A DNA stretch of 64,000 bases from NCBI GenBank assembly GCA_903951425.1, contig CAJBBX010000012.1, forward strand, positions 62,001-126,000. The letters are read 5' to 3'. Shown here in pieces: positions 27,401 to 34,730 of the stretch (the stretch's first letter is position 1; every line of letters starts with the position of its first letter). The DNA comes from an uncultured Chthonomonas sp. (GTDB lineage Bacteria > Armatimonadota > Chthonomonadetes > Chthonomonadales > CAJBBX01). Below the pieces are notes generated by a model. The model made no database searches. It had not been told where the DNA came from and saw only the letters and a program-made list of their open reading frames with translations. Both the position numbers and the translations under genes were made by a program.

Positions 27401-27489
27401 GCCTGGCCCTGCAGCGAGGGTCGGACGGCTACGCTCGCTTCCGCCTCCAGCTGCTGCCCTGGACCGGAGCCTACTGGAAGGCCGAGTAG
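24415..27489 (+). CDS. Large secreted GH42-like (clan GH-A) glycosidase
   Basis: 1024 aa with a Sec signal (LLFAAAAASAA). After a beta-rich N-terminal region (~30-230) comes a TIM-barrel-like part: FDWDLLDRDLAMMAQAEVH, YMAGEED with Glu415 as acid/base candidate, FADFLRHKYGTLAEFKRRT (a feature of GH42 enzymes) and a long region with DLPFDVIGLGDHDYN. Around residues 720-830 is an amidotransferase-like fold (VRVLLLRNYNQ, YGVSDALSRLNLDFDTL) as in GH42 trimerisation domains. Likely a beta-galactosidase-like or related exo-enzyme outside the cell; substrate unknown. ATG 24415 has GAGGAGG upstream. Divergent from its probable GntR regulator. Confidence 0.75.
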   Translation: MQAILSICALLFAAAAASAAPRRPVWLPASEPAPYIPEQARFLQGNSAPTRAADEFWSSNGAVSYARTTWRIAKPVRRAVLFLHAQGPIRAYFSGRLMFEPGARLWKDVADRTPPGPLFVALRSYGDYGAVFYAQMRVEYIDGSVEDFASRVEGWEVAGKPAADWAKNPAAAGDWAAPRDVGGYHPEPGKPAERHQEFAPLPKEGVRALFKAHNDKLERDWPRDRTHSVLRLDAAPSRADWAAQFQAPCRVNENGELVDGSGAVRHLLLAMYTNNGAYHPMAPEFDWDLLDRDLAMMAQAEVHPYMRFLGLSALLDKNGDWLKLPASFQPKGASAPKCQYAVELLDEYVRRAYAMGRYILFEADFYWNPHTAIPWAYRSSYHLYPELARANALAHRKVMARYAGCRNVLGYMAGEEDILVGYDLANPHQQAQFADFLRHKYGTLAEFKRRTRWAYDMSDTSGFKPGLSPSGYWESNWRGLPPEPVLKPAFELKEGVFDRVNAWNQVPLPGWPNFRSPEEPELELGGHREITNSSIPFDPLWTDFYEFQQDQLFYGFLSSWARTVREACPNQLLFFCNANDSEGSWHWPELFRRADLPFDVIGLGDHDYNFDLSGMEPWYTARKAIKTVAPYRPYVRAKGATPRGIATGEGEIGRKEHPEEVKNGYISYLFDEISGGCAWTQTYTWIHMTGGDTGAPNRGDSPFLQWCGPFLRAVQGVPFKLKRPVRVLLLRNYNQANSNMSGLDTGDMYGVSDALSRLNLDFDTLTGRDIAYGPAKLKVDMSQYQLVVIPNLATDQPAEAWQALDRWLRDPKHAGKRAVAVGKIGNMDARMQPTTGFPTVAARWLGATDYTGSAPLKGKQTVALAGLAAPMTLDFGGVASVGLPAVGEPLLTAGGAVVARTTRVAGNAVLAFGFPLGFASNYGWASCPVQKPADALVPLFEAMVTTAGIERPIVAPANLRVHLSDDGRFLMARERQGLATDCTVAVRLPAGVAFPGLALQRGSDGYARFRLQLLPWTGAYWKAE

Positions 27490-27503
27490 GGCAGGGCCGA
27501 AAC

Positions 27504-27527
27504 GGGCGGGCTGCTGAGGACCCGCCC
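27504..27527 (+). terminator. Hairpin after the GH42-like gene
   Basis: GGGCGGG and CCCGCCC with a 10-nt loop, 15 nt after the stop; no U-tract, so possibly Rho-assisted or 3'-end stabilising. Confidence 0.5.
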
Positions 27528-27627
27528 CATGCCTGTATGGTGGGTACTGGCTCTCGGTGATGCGAGCCACCGGTCACACGCGTCCCGCCACCTCTGCCGC
27601 CGATTCACACATCCGGCGCCGCACCTG

Positions 27628-27657
27628 TTGACTCCTGGCCTGCTCGACTGGTATCCT
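27628..27657 (+). promoter_or_regulatory. Sigma70-type promoter candidate for the ANTAR gene
   Basis: TTGACT, an 18-nt spacer and TATCCT, matching consensus at 5/6 and 4/6. It is the best sigma70-like pair noticed in the intergenic regions and lies upstream of the repeated leader hairpin. Confidence 0.55.
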
Positions 27658-27827
27658 ATCGGTGTTGAGTTAAATGATCGACTCTATCGACTTCACTTCG
27701 GCGAGGTTGGACCCGGCAGGCGTATGGCACTCACGCAGCACGACAATCGGCTCCGTAGCGGTTCACCAGGCACTTCGGGCGCCTGCGGTCGGCTTGTGCT
27801 CGGCTGCCTTGCGTCACCGCCCATCCT

Positions 27828-27876
27828 CTGCGTCTGTACCAGCGTCTCCCGCTGACATCGCCGCTCCGGGAGACGC
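27828..27876 (+). promoter_or_regulatory. Repeated leader hairpin, copy A (upstream of ANTAR gene)
   Basis: Nucleotides 27828-27860 match 29596-29628 at 28 of 33 positions. The block leads into a perfect 10-bp stem, GCGTCTCCCG (27842-27851) with CGGGAGACGC (27867-27876), and a 15-nt loop beginning CTGACATCG. The TGACA-n-CG part of the loop is conserved in both copies. It ends 163 nt before the ANTAR start. It matches no riboswitch I recognise. Confidence 0.65.
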
Positions 27877-28039
27877 ACCTCGGGCCGTTCATAGGCGTGT
27901 GAGCCTTCATCGGGGCGGACCCTTCGCCTCGCCCTTGGCCAGTTGGATACCTAGATGCCGCCGATCACTGGTGGCGCTATGAATGCGGGCCGGGCAAGTC
28001 CAGCAGAGGTCTTGTCTACGTTGCCAGGGAGGTATGTCG

Positions 28040-28648
28040 ATGAGTAGCAGCAGTTCCGGCGCAGGTCTGCGCCGCGTCGTAGTATGCGCAGCGGAGCACG
28101 AGGTCCGTGTCGGTCTCCGCCGCGCTCTGGCCGGTTCCGGGCTCGATGTCCGCACCTGCGGCGCCAGCCACAATGAAGTCGTGCGCGCTCTGGGCTCGAC
28201 CGGTAGCGCCGTGGTGGTGCTGGCGCCGGCCTCCGTTACGGAGGCCCTGGTGAGCGCCCCACTGCTTCGCGGCGGACGAGCCGCCCCCGTTGTACTGGTC
28301 CTGCCGGGGGAGAGCGGCCTCGAAGCGGCCGAGGCCGCGCGGGCGGGTGTCTACGGCGTGTTGACCATCCCCGTATCCGACGACGCGCTACTGGCATCAG
28401 TCCACATCGCCTTCGGGGTGTGGCAGAGGTCCTGCGGTCTCACCACCCGGGTCGACAAGCTTAACTCGGAGTGGTTGACGCTGAAGACCGTAAGTCACGC
28501 CGTCGGGATCATGATGGACGGGTACGGGCTCACGTACGCCACTGCCCTGGCACGGCTGCAGCAGCTATGCGCAAGGCAGAACACATCCCTCTACCGTGTC
28601 GCCGATGCCGTCATCGTGGCGCACGGGGTCACCGCATTGGCCGCCTGA
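28040..28648 (+). CDS. ANTAR-domain regulator with degenerate receiver domain
   Basis: 202 aa. Residues ~12-125 fold like a receiver (RRVVVCAAEHEVRVGLRRAL, VLVLPGESGLEAAEAARAGVYGVLT) but lack the phosphorylation chemistry: the acceptor Asp is replaced in VVVLAPA and the conserved Lys region reads TIPVS. A short coiled-coil joins it to an ANTAR RNA-binding domain (~138-197): LKTVSHAVGIMMDGYGLTYATALARLQQLC and SLYRVADAVIVA. ANTAR proteins bind paired hexaloop hairpins in nascent RNA and stop termination. Start chosen at ATG 28040, 7 nt after AGGGAGG. Because the receiver is dead, activity must be set by something other than phosphorylation. The repeated hairpin in its leader and before prepilin 2 is a candidate target. 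Confidence 0.85.
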   Translation: MSSSSSGAGLRRVVVCAAEHEVRVGLRRALAGSGLDVRTCGASHNEVVRALGSTGSAVVVLAPASVTEALVSAPLLRGGRAAPVVLVLPGESGLEAAEAARAGVYGVLTIPVSDDALLASVHIAFGVWQRSCGLTTRVDKLNSEWLTLKTVSHAVGIMMDGYGLTYATALARLQQLCARQNTSLYRVADAVIVAHGVTALAA

Positions 28649-28731
28649 TCCCGGCGGGCCAAGCGTTGTCGCGAGTCGCCGCGGCCGTTACGGCCTGTGG
28701 TCCTCAGCATCACACCACTCCAAGGAGATCA

Positions 28732-29478
28732 ATGAAGATGGGTATTCGAAATAGTTGTGGAATCACAGCGCGCCGCGCGGCATCCTGGGCGACGCTGGTC
28801 GTACTTCTGGCTCTTGCCGCGGATCGCTCGTCGGCTCAGCTCAACTGGGAAGGGCAGGGCGGCGTCTTCTTGAACGCGCTGCCGTTCACCACGGCCCCAG
28901 GGAGGTACGAGGCGTCCACTCACTACATCAACCTTGACCGTCTGGGCGAGGTCACCACGTTCAGCGTGGCGGCGGGCCTGCGCGGCAACGTGGAGATCGG
29001 CTTGACCCGGATCACCAGCGGCGTCAGCGGCGTGCCGAGCCAGAACGTAGTGCCTGTGAAGTGGTTCTTCCAGACCGAAACGCCCACACGTCCGGCGGTG
29101 GCCGCAACCCTGATCGCTCGCGACCTGGTGGGTGTGGGAGGCGCCACGGACCTGGGCCTATCCGCCGCCAAGGTGGTGAAGATCGGCACCAGCACCGTCC
29201 TGCTGGACCTGGGCGTACGGTCCACCAAGGTGGTAGGCAACGGCCTGTTCGGCAAGGCCTCCGGCGCAAGGATCAAGTGGGAGGGCTCGGCCGCCGTCTT
29301 TGTCACCAAGACCCTGATCTTGGGCACCGAGTTCAAGGAGCAGATCGGCGGCCGCACCTGGACCGACCTAGCCCTCCGCTATATAGCCAGCGACCGTGTG
29401 AACGTGGACCTGGGCGTAGCCAATTTCGGCCCTGCCATCAACAATCAGGTCGCGGTCGGCGTCACCGTCAAGCTCTGA
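28732..29478 (+). CDS. Exported beta-barrel-like protein, DUF3034 pattern
   Basis: 248 aa with a signal peptide ending SSA-Q. The mature part is made of alternating beta strands (LNWEGQGGVFLNALPFT, STHYINLDRLGEVTTFSVAAG, VEIGLTRITSG) ending in VAVGVTVKL, a terminal strand suited to outer-membrane insertion. The opening resembles DUF3034 proteins of unknown function. ATG 28732 has AAGGAG 4 nt upstream. It lies 83 nt after the ANTAR gene on the same strand. If it is truly in an outer membrane, this supports a diderm cell. Confidence 0.65.
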   Translation: MKMGIRNSCGITARRAASWATLVVLLALAADRSSAQLNWEGQGGVFLNALPFTTAPGRYEASTHYINLDRLGEVTTFSVAAGLRGNVEIGLTRITSGVSGVPSQNVVPVKWFFQTETPTRPAVAATLIARDLVGVGGATDLGLSAAKVVKIGTSTVLLDLGVRSTKVVGNGLFGKASGARIKWEGSAAVFVTKTLILGTEFKEQIGGRTWTDLALRYIASDRVNVDLGVANFGPAINNQVAVGVTVKL

Positions 29479-29779
29479 TCGCACTGATCGAAGCTCAACT
29501 ACGCTCATGAACGCACAGAGACCCGACTACTTGGAATGTCCCCGTAGTGCAGTAGCGCCGTGCCGTACCCGAGGCGGCTCGGCGCCCTTCTCACACTGCA
29601 TCTGTACCTGCGTCTCTCGGTGACAGCGTAGCCCGGGAGACGCAGCCCTCTTCCGCCAGCCGGGGTCACGGTCCCGGCGCCGTCGGCATTATAGGCGCTC
29701 TCATTGCTGAGACGCCACTCCCAGAATGGCCCTGGGGCGCGCCATCCGCGCCTGCCATTCGCCATGCGAGAGGTCACCA
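29479..29779. other. Leader region of prepilin 2
   Basis: 301 nt. It holds a potential long fold with TGCAGT/ACTGCA and GCGCC/GGCGC arms around 29547-29600, the repeated hairpin copy B at 29596-29645, and a CCGGG/CCCGG hairpin near 29659-29676. No clear sigma70 promoter is seen and no gene. Confidence 0.5.
29596..29645 (+). promoter_or_regulatory. Repeated leader hairpin, copy B (upstream of prepilin 2)
   Basis: Stem CTGCGTCTCTCG (29608-29619) with CGGGAGACGCAG (29634-29645), 12 bp including one T-G wobble where copy A has C-G, so pairing is kept despite the base change. The 14-nt loop is GTGACAGCGTAGCC, sharing TGACA-n-CG with copy A. It ends 134 nt before the prepilin start. Confidence 0.65.
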
Positions 29780-30664
29780 TTGAGTCACACATCACGACGC
29801 CTTCGGGCGTTCACCCTCATAGAGCTGCTGGTTGTGATAGCGATCATCGCCATACTGGCAGCCATCCTCTTCCCGGTCTTCGCGCAGGCCCGGGCGTCCG
29901 CCCGCAAGACCGCCTGCCTCTCGAACACGAAGCAGATCGCCCTGGCGGCGCTCATGTACCTGCAGGACTACGACGAGACCGTCGTGCCCCTGGCCGTCAA
30001 GTCGGCGACCGGAACGCTCCAGGGCGCTGACGAAGCCCGACCCGGTCTGCCGCGCAGCAATGAGGTCTTCGACCTGCTCCTATCGCCCTATATCAAGAGC
30101 GTGGCGATCTGGAACTGCCCGGAGTCGGCGTGGGTGCGGCCCGCGTCGGCATACTACATCAGCCCCAAGCCGAGAACCTACTCACTGAACCAGCATGTGG
30201 CGGTTGACGCCGGAACGCTCTACTTCGGCAGTTGGTTCGGCAACACGCCCAACCCGCTGACCCTGGCAGCCATCGAGTCGCCGTCCGAGCTTATCATAGC
30301 GTCGGATGGCACCAGCAAGGCCTCGGGCATCTACGGGCTCTACTCGAACTTCGTCGGAGCCACCAACAGCGCGTACTCGGCGTGCTCCGCCTATCAGGGC
30401 CGCACGTTCAATGGCACCGAGCAGTACAAGCGGCACCAGGGCGGCGCCAACTACGCCCTGTCTGACGGCCACTCGAAGTACCTGAGGCCTGAGCAGACCC
30501 TAACACCGAACGTCTGGTGGTACGCTGAGCACCCCAAGACGGATGACGTCATCGCCAATCCGCAGAAGACCTCTACGGGCTACCAGCCACCCGCCGGGAC
30601 GCCGCCGTTGAGCCCCTCCACCAACTGCTCCGTGTTCTACACCTGGGGCGGAAGGGGCGTATAG
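29780..30664 (+). CDS. Prepilin-like protein 2 with H-X9-DG element
   Basis: 294 aa from TTG 29780 (GAGAGG 6 nt upstream); an earlier in-frame start at 29726 would add 18 residues ahead of the signal. Class III signal [20 protein letters not shown] (Ala at -1), then [35 protein letters not shown]. The C-terminal H-X9-DG element is intact (His of KRHQGG, DG of LSDGHSKY). It follows a leader carrying the same hairpin as the ANTAR gene and is 6 nt before the redoxin gene, so the two are one transcript. Confidence 0.88.
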   Translation: MSHTSRRLRAFTLIELLVVIAIIAILAAILFPVFAQARASARKTACLSNTKQIALAALMYLQDYDETVVPLAVKSATGTLQGADEARPGLPRSNEVFDLLLSPYIKSVAIWNCPESAWVRPASAYYISPKPRTYSLNQHVAVDAGTLYFGSWFGNTPNPLTLAAIESPSELIIASDGTSKASGIYGLYSNFVGATNSAYSACSAYQGRTFNGTEQYKRHQGGANYALSDGHSKYLRPEQTLTPNVWWYAEHPKTDDVIANPQKTSTGYQPPAGTPPLSPSTNCSVFYTWGGRGV

Positions 30665-30670
30665 GCCTCT

Positions 30671-32041
30671 ATGCAACCCAGAACCGTCGTCATCGGTTCG
30701 GTCCTGGCCGCGCTCTGCTCACTGGCGCGCGGCCAGGCCGCCCCGCCCCCGACCAAGCGAGCCACAGTGCCTATGGTGGGCCTTCGTAGCGGGAACGGCC
30801 CTGCGGCCACCGGCAAGGCCATCACCGTAAGCCTCGGGATCGCCCCGCGCGGCCTGGACATGGACGTGTTGCGCCGAACGCACCGCCCCTACTTCCCGGG
30901 CTCCGTTTCGCTCATTGAGACCCGACCGGCCGCCATCAGCCGTGAACCGGCATACCGCACTACCCCGCGGTACGGTGCCGTGCGTCTGGGCAATGGGCCG
31001 CTCGCCGTGACCTACTTCGCCACCGACGAACCCAAGGGCGAGACCGGGCGGGTCTACTTCGACAAGAACCAGAACGGAGACCTGACCGACGATGGCGCGC
31101 CTGACTGGGACAAGGCCACCGACCGCGATGGAGTCCTCTCCTACGAGCGTGACGTTGAGCTCCACGCCTCCTGGGGCGACGCGCTGATGGAGAAGGAGAC
31201 GGCCAAGTACACGCTCTTCTTCTATAAACGGCATGGTAGCCCGACTGCGGGTTTCGTGCGGTTGAGTACCCGCTCCGGCAACGCGCAACTGGGTGACAAG
31301 ACGGTATCTCTCACCCTGGCCGAGAATAGTAGCGACGCCATCTTCACGGTACCGGCGCCCGGCGACCGCACCCGCAAGCCAGTCTGGTTGCTGCTGGAGC
31401 GCTTCGGTGCTGACGGCCAGACGACGGTCGACGCGCTCGACATATCCGAGCCCGTCCAGATCGACGGCAAGTGGTATCGGGCTTACCCTAGCGTCAGCGG
31501 GTCTGAACTGACCCTGGCGCCGTCCGAGCCGCCGGGCGCCGCGGCGAAGCCGGTCAACCCGGAACCGCCCAGGGTACTCGCCAAGGCCGGCGCAAAGGCT
31601 GCCGACTTCGCGGTGCAAACACCCGACGGCAAGCCGCTCCGGCTCAGCGAGTTCCGCGGCAAGATCGTGATTCTCGACTTCTGGGCGACCTGGTGCGGAC
31701 CGTGCCAGGCATCGATGCCCGGCCTTCAGCGCATCTACGACCAGGTGAAGGATCAGGGCGTCGTGGTCCTGAGCGTCAACGTGTTCGATGCGAAGGATCC
31801 GTTCGACGCTTGGATCAGCAGGAATGCGGGGAGCAAGTACTCGTTCACGTTCGGCTTTGACCCAGCCGGCCGCGACAACAAGGCCAGCGTGGCCGCGTCC
31901 AAGTACGGCGTGTCCGGCATCCCGACGCTGTTCATCGTCGACCGGTCCGGCGCCATCGCCGATGTCGTCATAGGCTCCGGCAACGAGAAGGCCATCGTGG
32001 CCTCCCTCGGCAAGCTGGGCATCAAGGCGACGGCCGAGTAG
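30671..32041 (+). CDS. Secreted TlpA-like thioredoxin with N-terminal extension
   Basis: 456 aa with a signal peptide (LAALCSLARGQA). Residues ~25-300 are an unfamiliar beta-rich region with a calcium-loop-like DKNQNGDLTDDG. Residues ~305-450 are a TlpA/AhpC-type thioredoxin: DFAVQTPDGKPLRLSEFRGK, FWATWCGPCQASMP (Cys342, Cys345) and GVSGIPTLFIVDRSG. It should reduce or isomerise disulfides outside the cytoplasm. The DsbD pair at 8272-10061 could supply electrons. It begins 6 nt after prepilin 2; prepilin disulfide formation is a possible job, inferred from position only. Confidence 0.85.
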   Translation: MQPRTVVIGSVLAALCSLARGQAAPPPTKRATVPMVGLRSGNGPAATGKAITVSLGIAPRGLDMDVLRRTHRPYFPGSVSLIETRPAAISREPAYRTTPRYGAVRLGNGPLAVTYFATDEPKGETGRVYFDKNQNGDLTDDGAPDWDKATDRDGVLSYERDVELHASWGDALMEKETAKYTLFFYKRHGSPTAGFVRLSTRSGNAQLGDKTVSLTLAENSSDAIFTVPAPGDRTRKPVWLLLERFGADGQTTVDALDISEPVQIDGKWYRAYPSVSGSELTLAPSEPPGAAAKPVNPEPPRVLAKAGAKAADFAVQTPDGKPLRLSEFRGKIVILDFWATWCGPCQASMPGLQRIYDQVKDQGVVVLSVNVFDAKDPFDAWISRNAGSKYSFTFGFDPAGRDNKASVAASKYGVSGIPTLFIVDRSGAIADVVIGSGNEKAIVASLGKLGIKATAE

Positions 32042-32219
32042 ATCGGGTCGGCCGAAACAGCAGGCAACGTGGTCGGTAGGTGGTTCCGTGACCCTACCGG
32101 CCACGTCGCTCCCGTCGCCGGCGCAACAAGACCGCCGCGCAGTCCCCGTGAGCCCGTTGGCCGGTATCCTAAAGGCGATCACACGCGGCCTGTGGGGCCG
32201 CCGCAAGGAGCGCTGCGCC

Positions 32220-33980
32220 ATGAGCCTGCCACGACCCGAGTATCCCCGCCCGCAGTTCGCCCGCGACCGGTGGCTTTGCCTCAACGGCGTTTGGGACTTC
32301 GAGGTGGATGCCGGAGACAGCGGCCTGGAGCGTGGCCTGCGCGAGCGGAAGCTAGCGGGCGCCATCACGGTCCCCTTCTGCCCTGAGTCGGTCCTCTCCG
32401 GCGTGGGCAATGTGGACTTCCTCAACGCCGTCTGGTACCGCCGAACCGTAGAGATACCCGCCGAGTGGGCCGGATGCCGTGTGCTGCTCCATTTCCAAGC
32501 GGTCGACTACGATGCCACGGTCTGGGTGAACGGCGCCGAAGTGGCCCGGCACCAGGGCGGTTGCGTGGGTTTCTCCTGCGACCTGGGCGACGTGGCCGAA
32601 CCGGGCACGACGGCCGAGATCGTGGTCCGTGCGCGTGATGACTCCCGCGGCGCCATCCCGCGCGGCAAGCAATGCCCCGAGTACCACAGCCGCGGCTGCG
32701 ACTACACGCGCACCACCGGCATCTGGCAGACCGTCTGGATGGAGCCCGAGCCGATGGTGGCCGTGCGTCGCCCGCGCATCACGCCCGACGTGGCCAACAG
32801 CCGCTTCATCCTGGAGCAGCCCGTCGTCGGCCGCAAGGCGGGCCACAGCGTCCGTGCGCTGCTCTCCATCGGTGGCGCCACCGTCTCATCGGTCACCGTC
32901 CCCGCCGACCGCGATATGACGCCCACGCTCACGCTACCCATCACCGCCGACCATGTGCGGCTCTGGGCGCCCGGCGAGCCGAACCTCTACGACCTGGAGA
33001 TCGAGCTGCTGGGCCCCGACGGCGAGGTCGTGGACGGCGCCAGGAGCTATGCGGGCCTCCGCTCGGTGGTCCTCGACGACAAGGCGGTGAAGATCAACGG
33101 CAAGCCCGTCTTCCAGCGGCTGGTGCTGGACCAGGGCTACTACCCGGATGGGATCCTCACGGCACCTTCCGATGCGGCGCTCGTATCCGACATCATCCTC
33201 TCCATGGAGGCCGGCTTCAACGGCGCCCGCCTGCACCAGAAGGTCTTCGAGGAGCGGTTCCTCTACCATGCCGACCGCCTGGGCTATCTCGTCTGGGGCG
33301 AGTTCGCCGATTGGGGCATGGACCGCGGCCGTCCGCAGGCGACTTACGTGGCCCAGTGGCTCGAGGCGCTGCACCGCGACGTATCGCACCCGGCCATCGT
33401 GGGCTGGTGCGGGCTCAACGAGACGCACGAGCGGATCACCGACCGCATCTCGGGCCTCGACGGCCTCACCCAGGCCTTCTACCTCGCGGCCAAGGCCATG
33501 GACACCTCGCGTCCGGTACTGGACGCCAGCGGATACTCGCACCGCATCGCCGATGCCGACGTCTACGACTCGCACGACTACGACCAGGATCCGGCCACCT
33601 TCAAGGCGCGCCACGATGCGCTGTTGGAGGGCAAGCCCTTCGTGAACCCGGACGGCAATGAGCGCTGGTCTGTGGCCTACAAGGGGCAGCCCTACTTCGT
33701 CAGTGAGTTCGGCGGCACATGGTGGAACCCGGCGGCCAAGCCCGGCGACCCGTCGTGGGGCTACGGCCAGCGCCCGACCACGCTGGAGGAGCTCTACGCG
33801 CGGTTCCAGGGCCTCTGCGACGCCCTGCTGGACAACCCCGCCATGTTCGGCTACTGCTACACGCAACTCACCGACGTGTTCCAGGAGCAGAACGGCATCT
33901 ACCTCTTCGATCGCTCCGCCAAGTTCGACATGTCCCGGATCCGAGCCATCCAGCAGCGCAAGGCGGCGATCGAGGGGTAG
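32220..33980 (+). CDS. GH2-family glycosidase, cytoplasmic
   Basis: 586 aa with no signal peptide. Sugar-binding N-terminal jelly roll (FARDRWLCLNGVWDFEVD, NAVWYRRTVEIP, YDATVWVNGAEVARHQGG), middle Ig-like domain, then a TIM barrel with the acid/base Glu401 in CGLNETHE and the nucleophile Glu496 in FVSEFGG. Family members are beta-galactosidases, -glucuronidases or -mannosidases; the short length and N-terminal match suggest a compact glucuronidase/galactosidase-like form. ATG 32220 has AAGGAG upstream. It probably acts on imported oligosaccharides. Confidence 0.88.
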   Translation: MSLPRPEYPRPQFARDRWLCLNGVWDFEVDAGDSGLERGLRERKLAGAITVPFCPESVLSGVGNVDFLNAVWYRRTVEIPAEWAGCRVLLHFQAVDYDATVWVNGAEVARHQGGCVGFSCDLGDVAEPGTTAEIVVRARDDSRGAIPRGKQCPEYHSRGCDYTRTTGIWQTVWMEPEPMVAVRRPRITPDVANSRFILEQPVVGRKAGHSVRALLSIGGATVSSVTVPADRDMTPTLTLPITADHVRLWAPGEPNLYDLEIELLGPDGEVVDGARSYAGLRSVVLDDKAVKINGKPVFQRLVLDQGYYPDGILTAPSDAALVSDIILSMEAGFNGARLHQKVFEERFLYHADRLGYLVWGEFADWGMDRGRPQATYVAQWLEALHRDVSHPAIVGWCGLNETHERITDRISGLDGLTQAFYLAAKAMDTSRPVLDASGYSHRIADADVYDSHDYDQDPATFKARHDALLEGKPFVNPDGNERWSVAYKGQPYFVSEFGGTWWNPAAKPGDPSWGYGQRPTTLEELYARFQGLCDALLDNPAMFGYCYTQLTDVFQEQNGIYLFDRSAKFDMSRIRAIQQRKAAIEG

Positions 33981-34018
33981 GGCCAAGTTGCGCTACGCGA
34001 TGGCAGAAAGGCCCGACG

Positions 34019-34423
34019 ATGCTTGACTACACTTCGCTGCGCAAGGCGCTGGCCAGTCTCGTACGGGCGGTCGATCGGTCGGCGCTGGCCCAGACCGATG
34101 ACGAACTCCGCGACTCCGCCATCCAGCGCTTCGGGTACACCTACGAGCTCTGCTGGAAGATGCTGAAGCGTCGGCTCGAGGAGGACGCGGCCACGCCTGC
34201 CGAGATCGACAGGATGTCGTTCCGCGAATTGCTGCGCGAAGGGGCGGCTCGCGGGCTGGTTGCCGACCCGTCGGTATGGATGCACTACCGCGAACTGCGC
34301 AACCTGACGGCCCACACCTACGATGAGGCCAAGGCAGACCAGGTGCGCCAGGCGATCCCGGCGTTCCAACGAGACGCAGCCGCCTTGCTGGCCGCCATGG
34401 CCGAGGGGCGAGGCCCTGATTGA
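34019..34423 (+). CDS. HEPN-type nucleotidyltransferase substrate-binding protein (HI0074 family)
   Basis: 134 aa, all-helical. The pattern LRDSAIQRFGYTYELCWKMLKRRLEED and YRELRNLTAHTYDEAKADQV is the HI0074/HEPN-like family; the RxxxxH RNase motif is present as RNLTAH. It pairs with the nucleotidyltransferase encoded next, as in HEPN-MNT toxin-antitoxin modules, where HEPN is the RNase toxin and MNT adenylylates and silences it. Starts at ATG 34019 with GAAAGG upstream. Confidence 0.85.
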   Translation: MLDYTSLRKALASLVRAVDRSALAQTDDELRDSAIQRFGYTYELCWKMLKRRLEEDAATPAEIDRMSFRELLREGAARGLVADPSVWMHYRELRNLTAHTYDEAKADQVRQAIPAFQRDAAALLAAMAEGRGPD

Positions 34424-34730
34424 CCTGCAGCCGGGCCATCTGACGCTGATTCGCACCATCTTGGCCGCGCACGTCAGCGGCCTGGAGGTGCGGGCTTTCG
34501 GCTCACGGGTGGCGGGCAACGCCAAGCCCTGGTCGGACCTTGACCTTGCCATCGTCTCGCCGGAACGGCTCGACCTGACGACGCTGGCCTACCTGAGGGA
34601 CGATCTGACCGAGTCCGACCTGCCCATCGCCGTAGACATCGTGGAATGGCGCGACCTCCCGCCGGGCCTCCTGCAGCACATTGGCTCGGACTGGGAGGTC
34701 ATCCAACCCGCCACCCCTACCGCGCCGTGA
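34416..34730 (+). CDS. Minimal nucleotidyltransferase (MNT), partner of the HEPN protein
   Basis: 104 aa. The nucleotidyltransferase core is clear: FGSRVAGNAKPWSDLDLAIV (GSx10DxD) and a later acidic residue in IAVDIVEW. Homologous proteins usually begin MIDLPPHHL; here the equivalent M is a CTG codon at 34416 (LIDLQPGHL), 8 nt before the end of the HEPN gene and preceded by GAGGGGCGAGG. No ATG, GTG or TTG is available in frame near there, so CTG (or ATT at 34419) is the likely start. Its end overlaps the end of the convergent gene by 14 nt. Confidence 0.8.
   Translation: MIDLQPGHLTLIRTILAAHVSGLEVRAFGSRVAGNAKPWSDLDLAIVSPERLDLTTLAYLRDDLTESDLPIAVDIVEWRDLPPGLLQHIGSDWEVIQPATPTAP

Larger units (their letters stand above)
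27490..28039. other. Long leader region of the ANTAR regulator gene
   Basis: 550 nt without a convincing gene. Contents in order: hairpin 27504-27527, promoter candidate 27628-27657, a CAGGC/GCCTG stem-loop at 27769-27787, and the repeated hairpin block at 27828-27876. The predicted transcript would have a 5' leader of about 375 nt before the ANTAR start, unusually long. Confidence 0.55.

Noticed and set aside
27828..27876. Idea that the repeated hairpin is a cyclic di-GMP riboswitch
   Set aside because: The conserved GEMM sequence elements (tetraloop receptor and the A-rich joining region) are absent.
27769..27876. Classical ANTAR target of two hexaloop hairpins with A1 and G4
   Set aside because: The visible hairpins have loops of 9 and 15 nt, not hexaloops; so a standard ANTAR site cannot be claimed.
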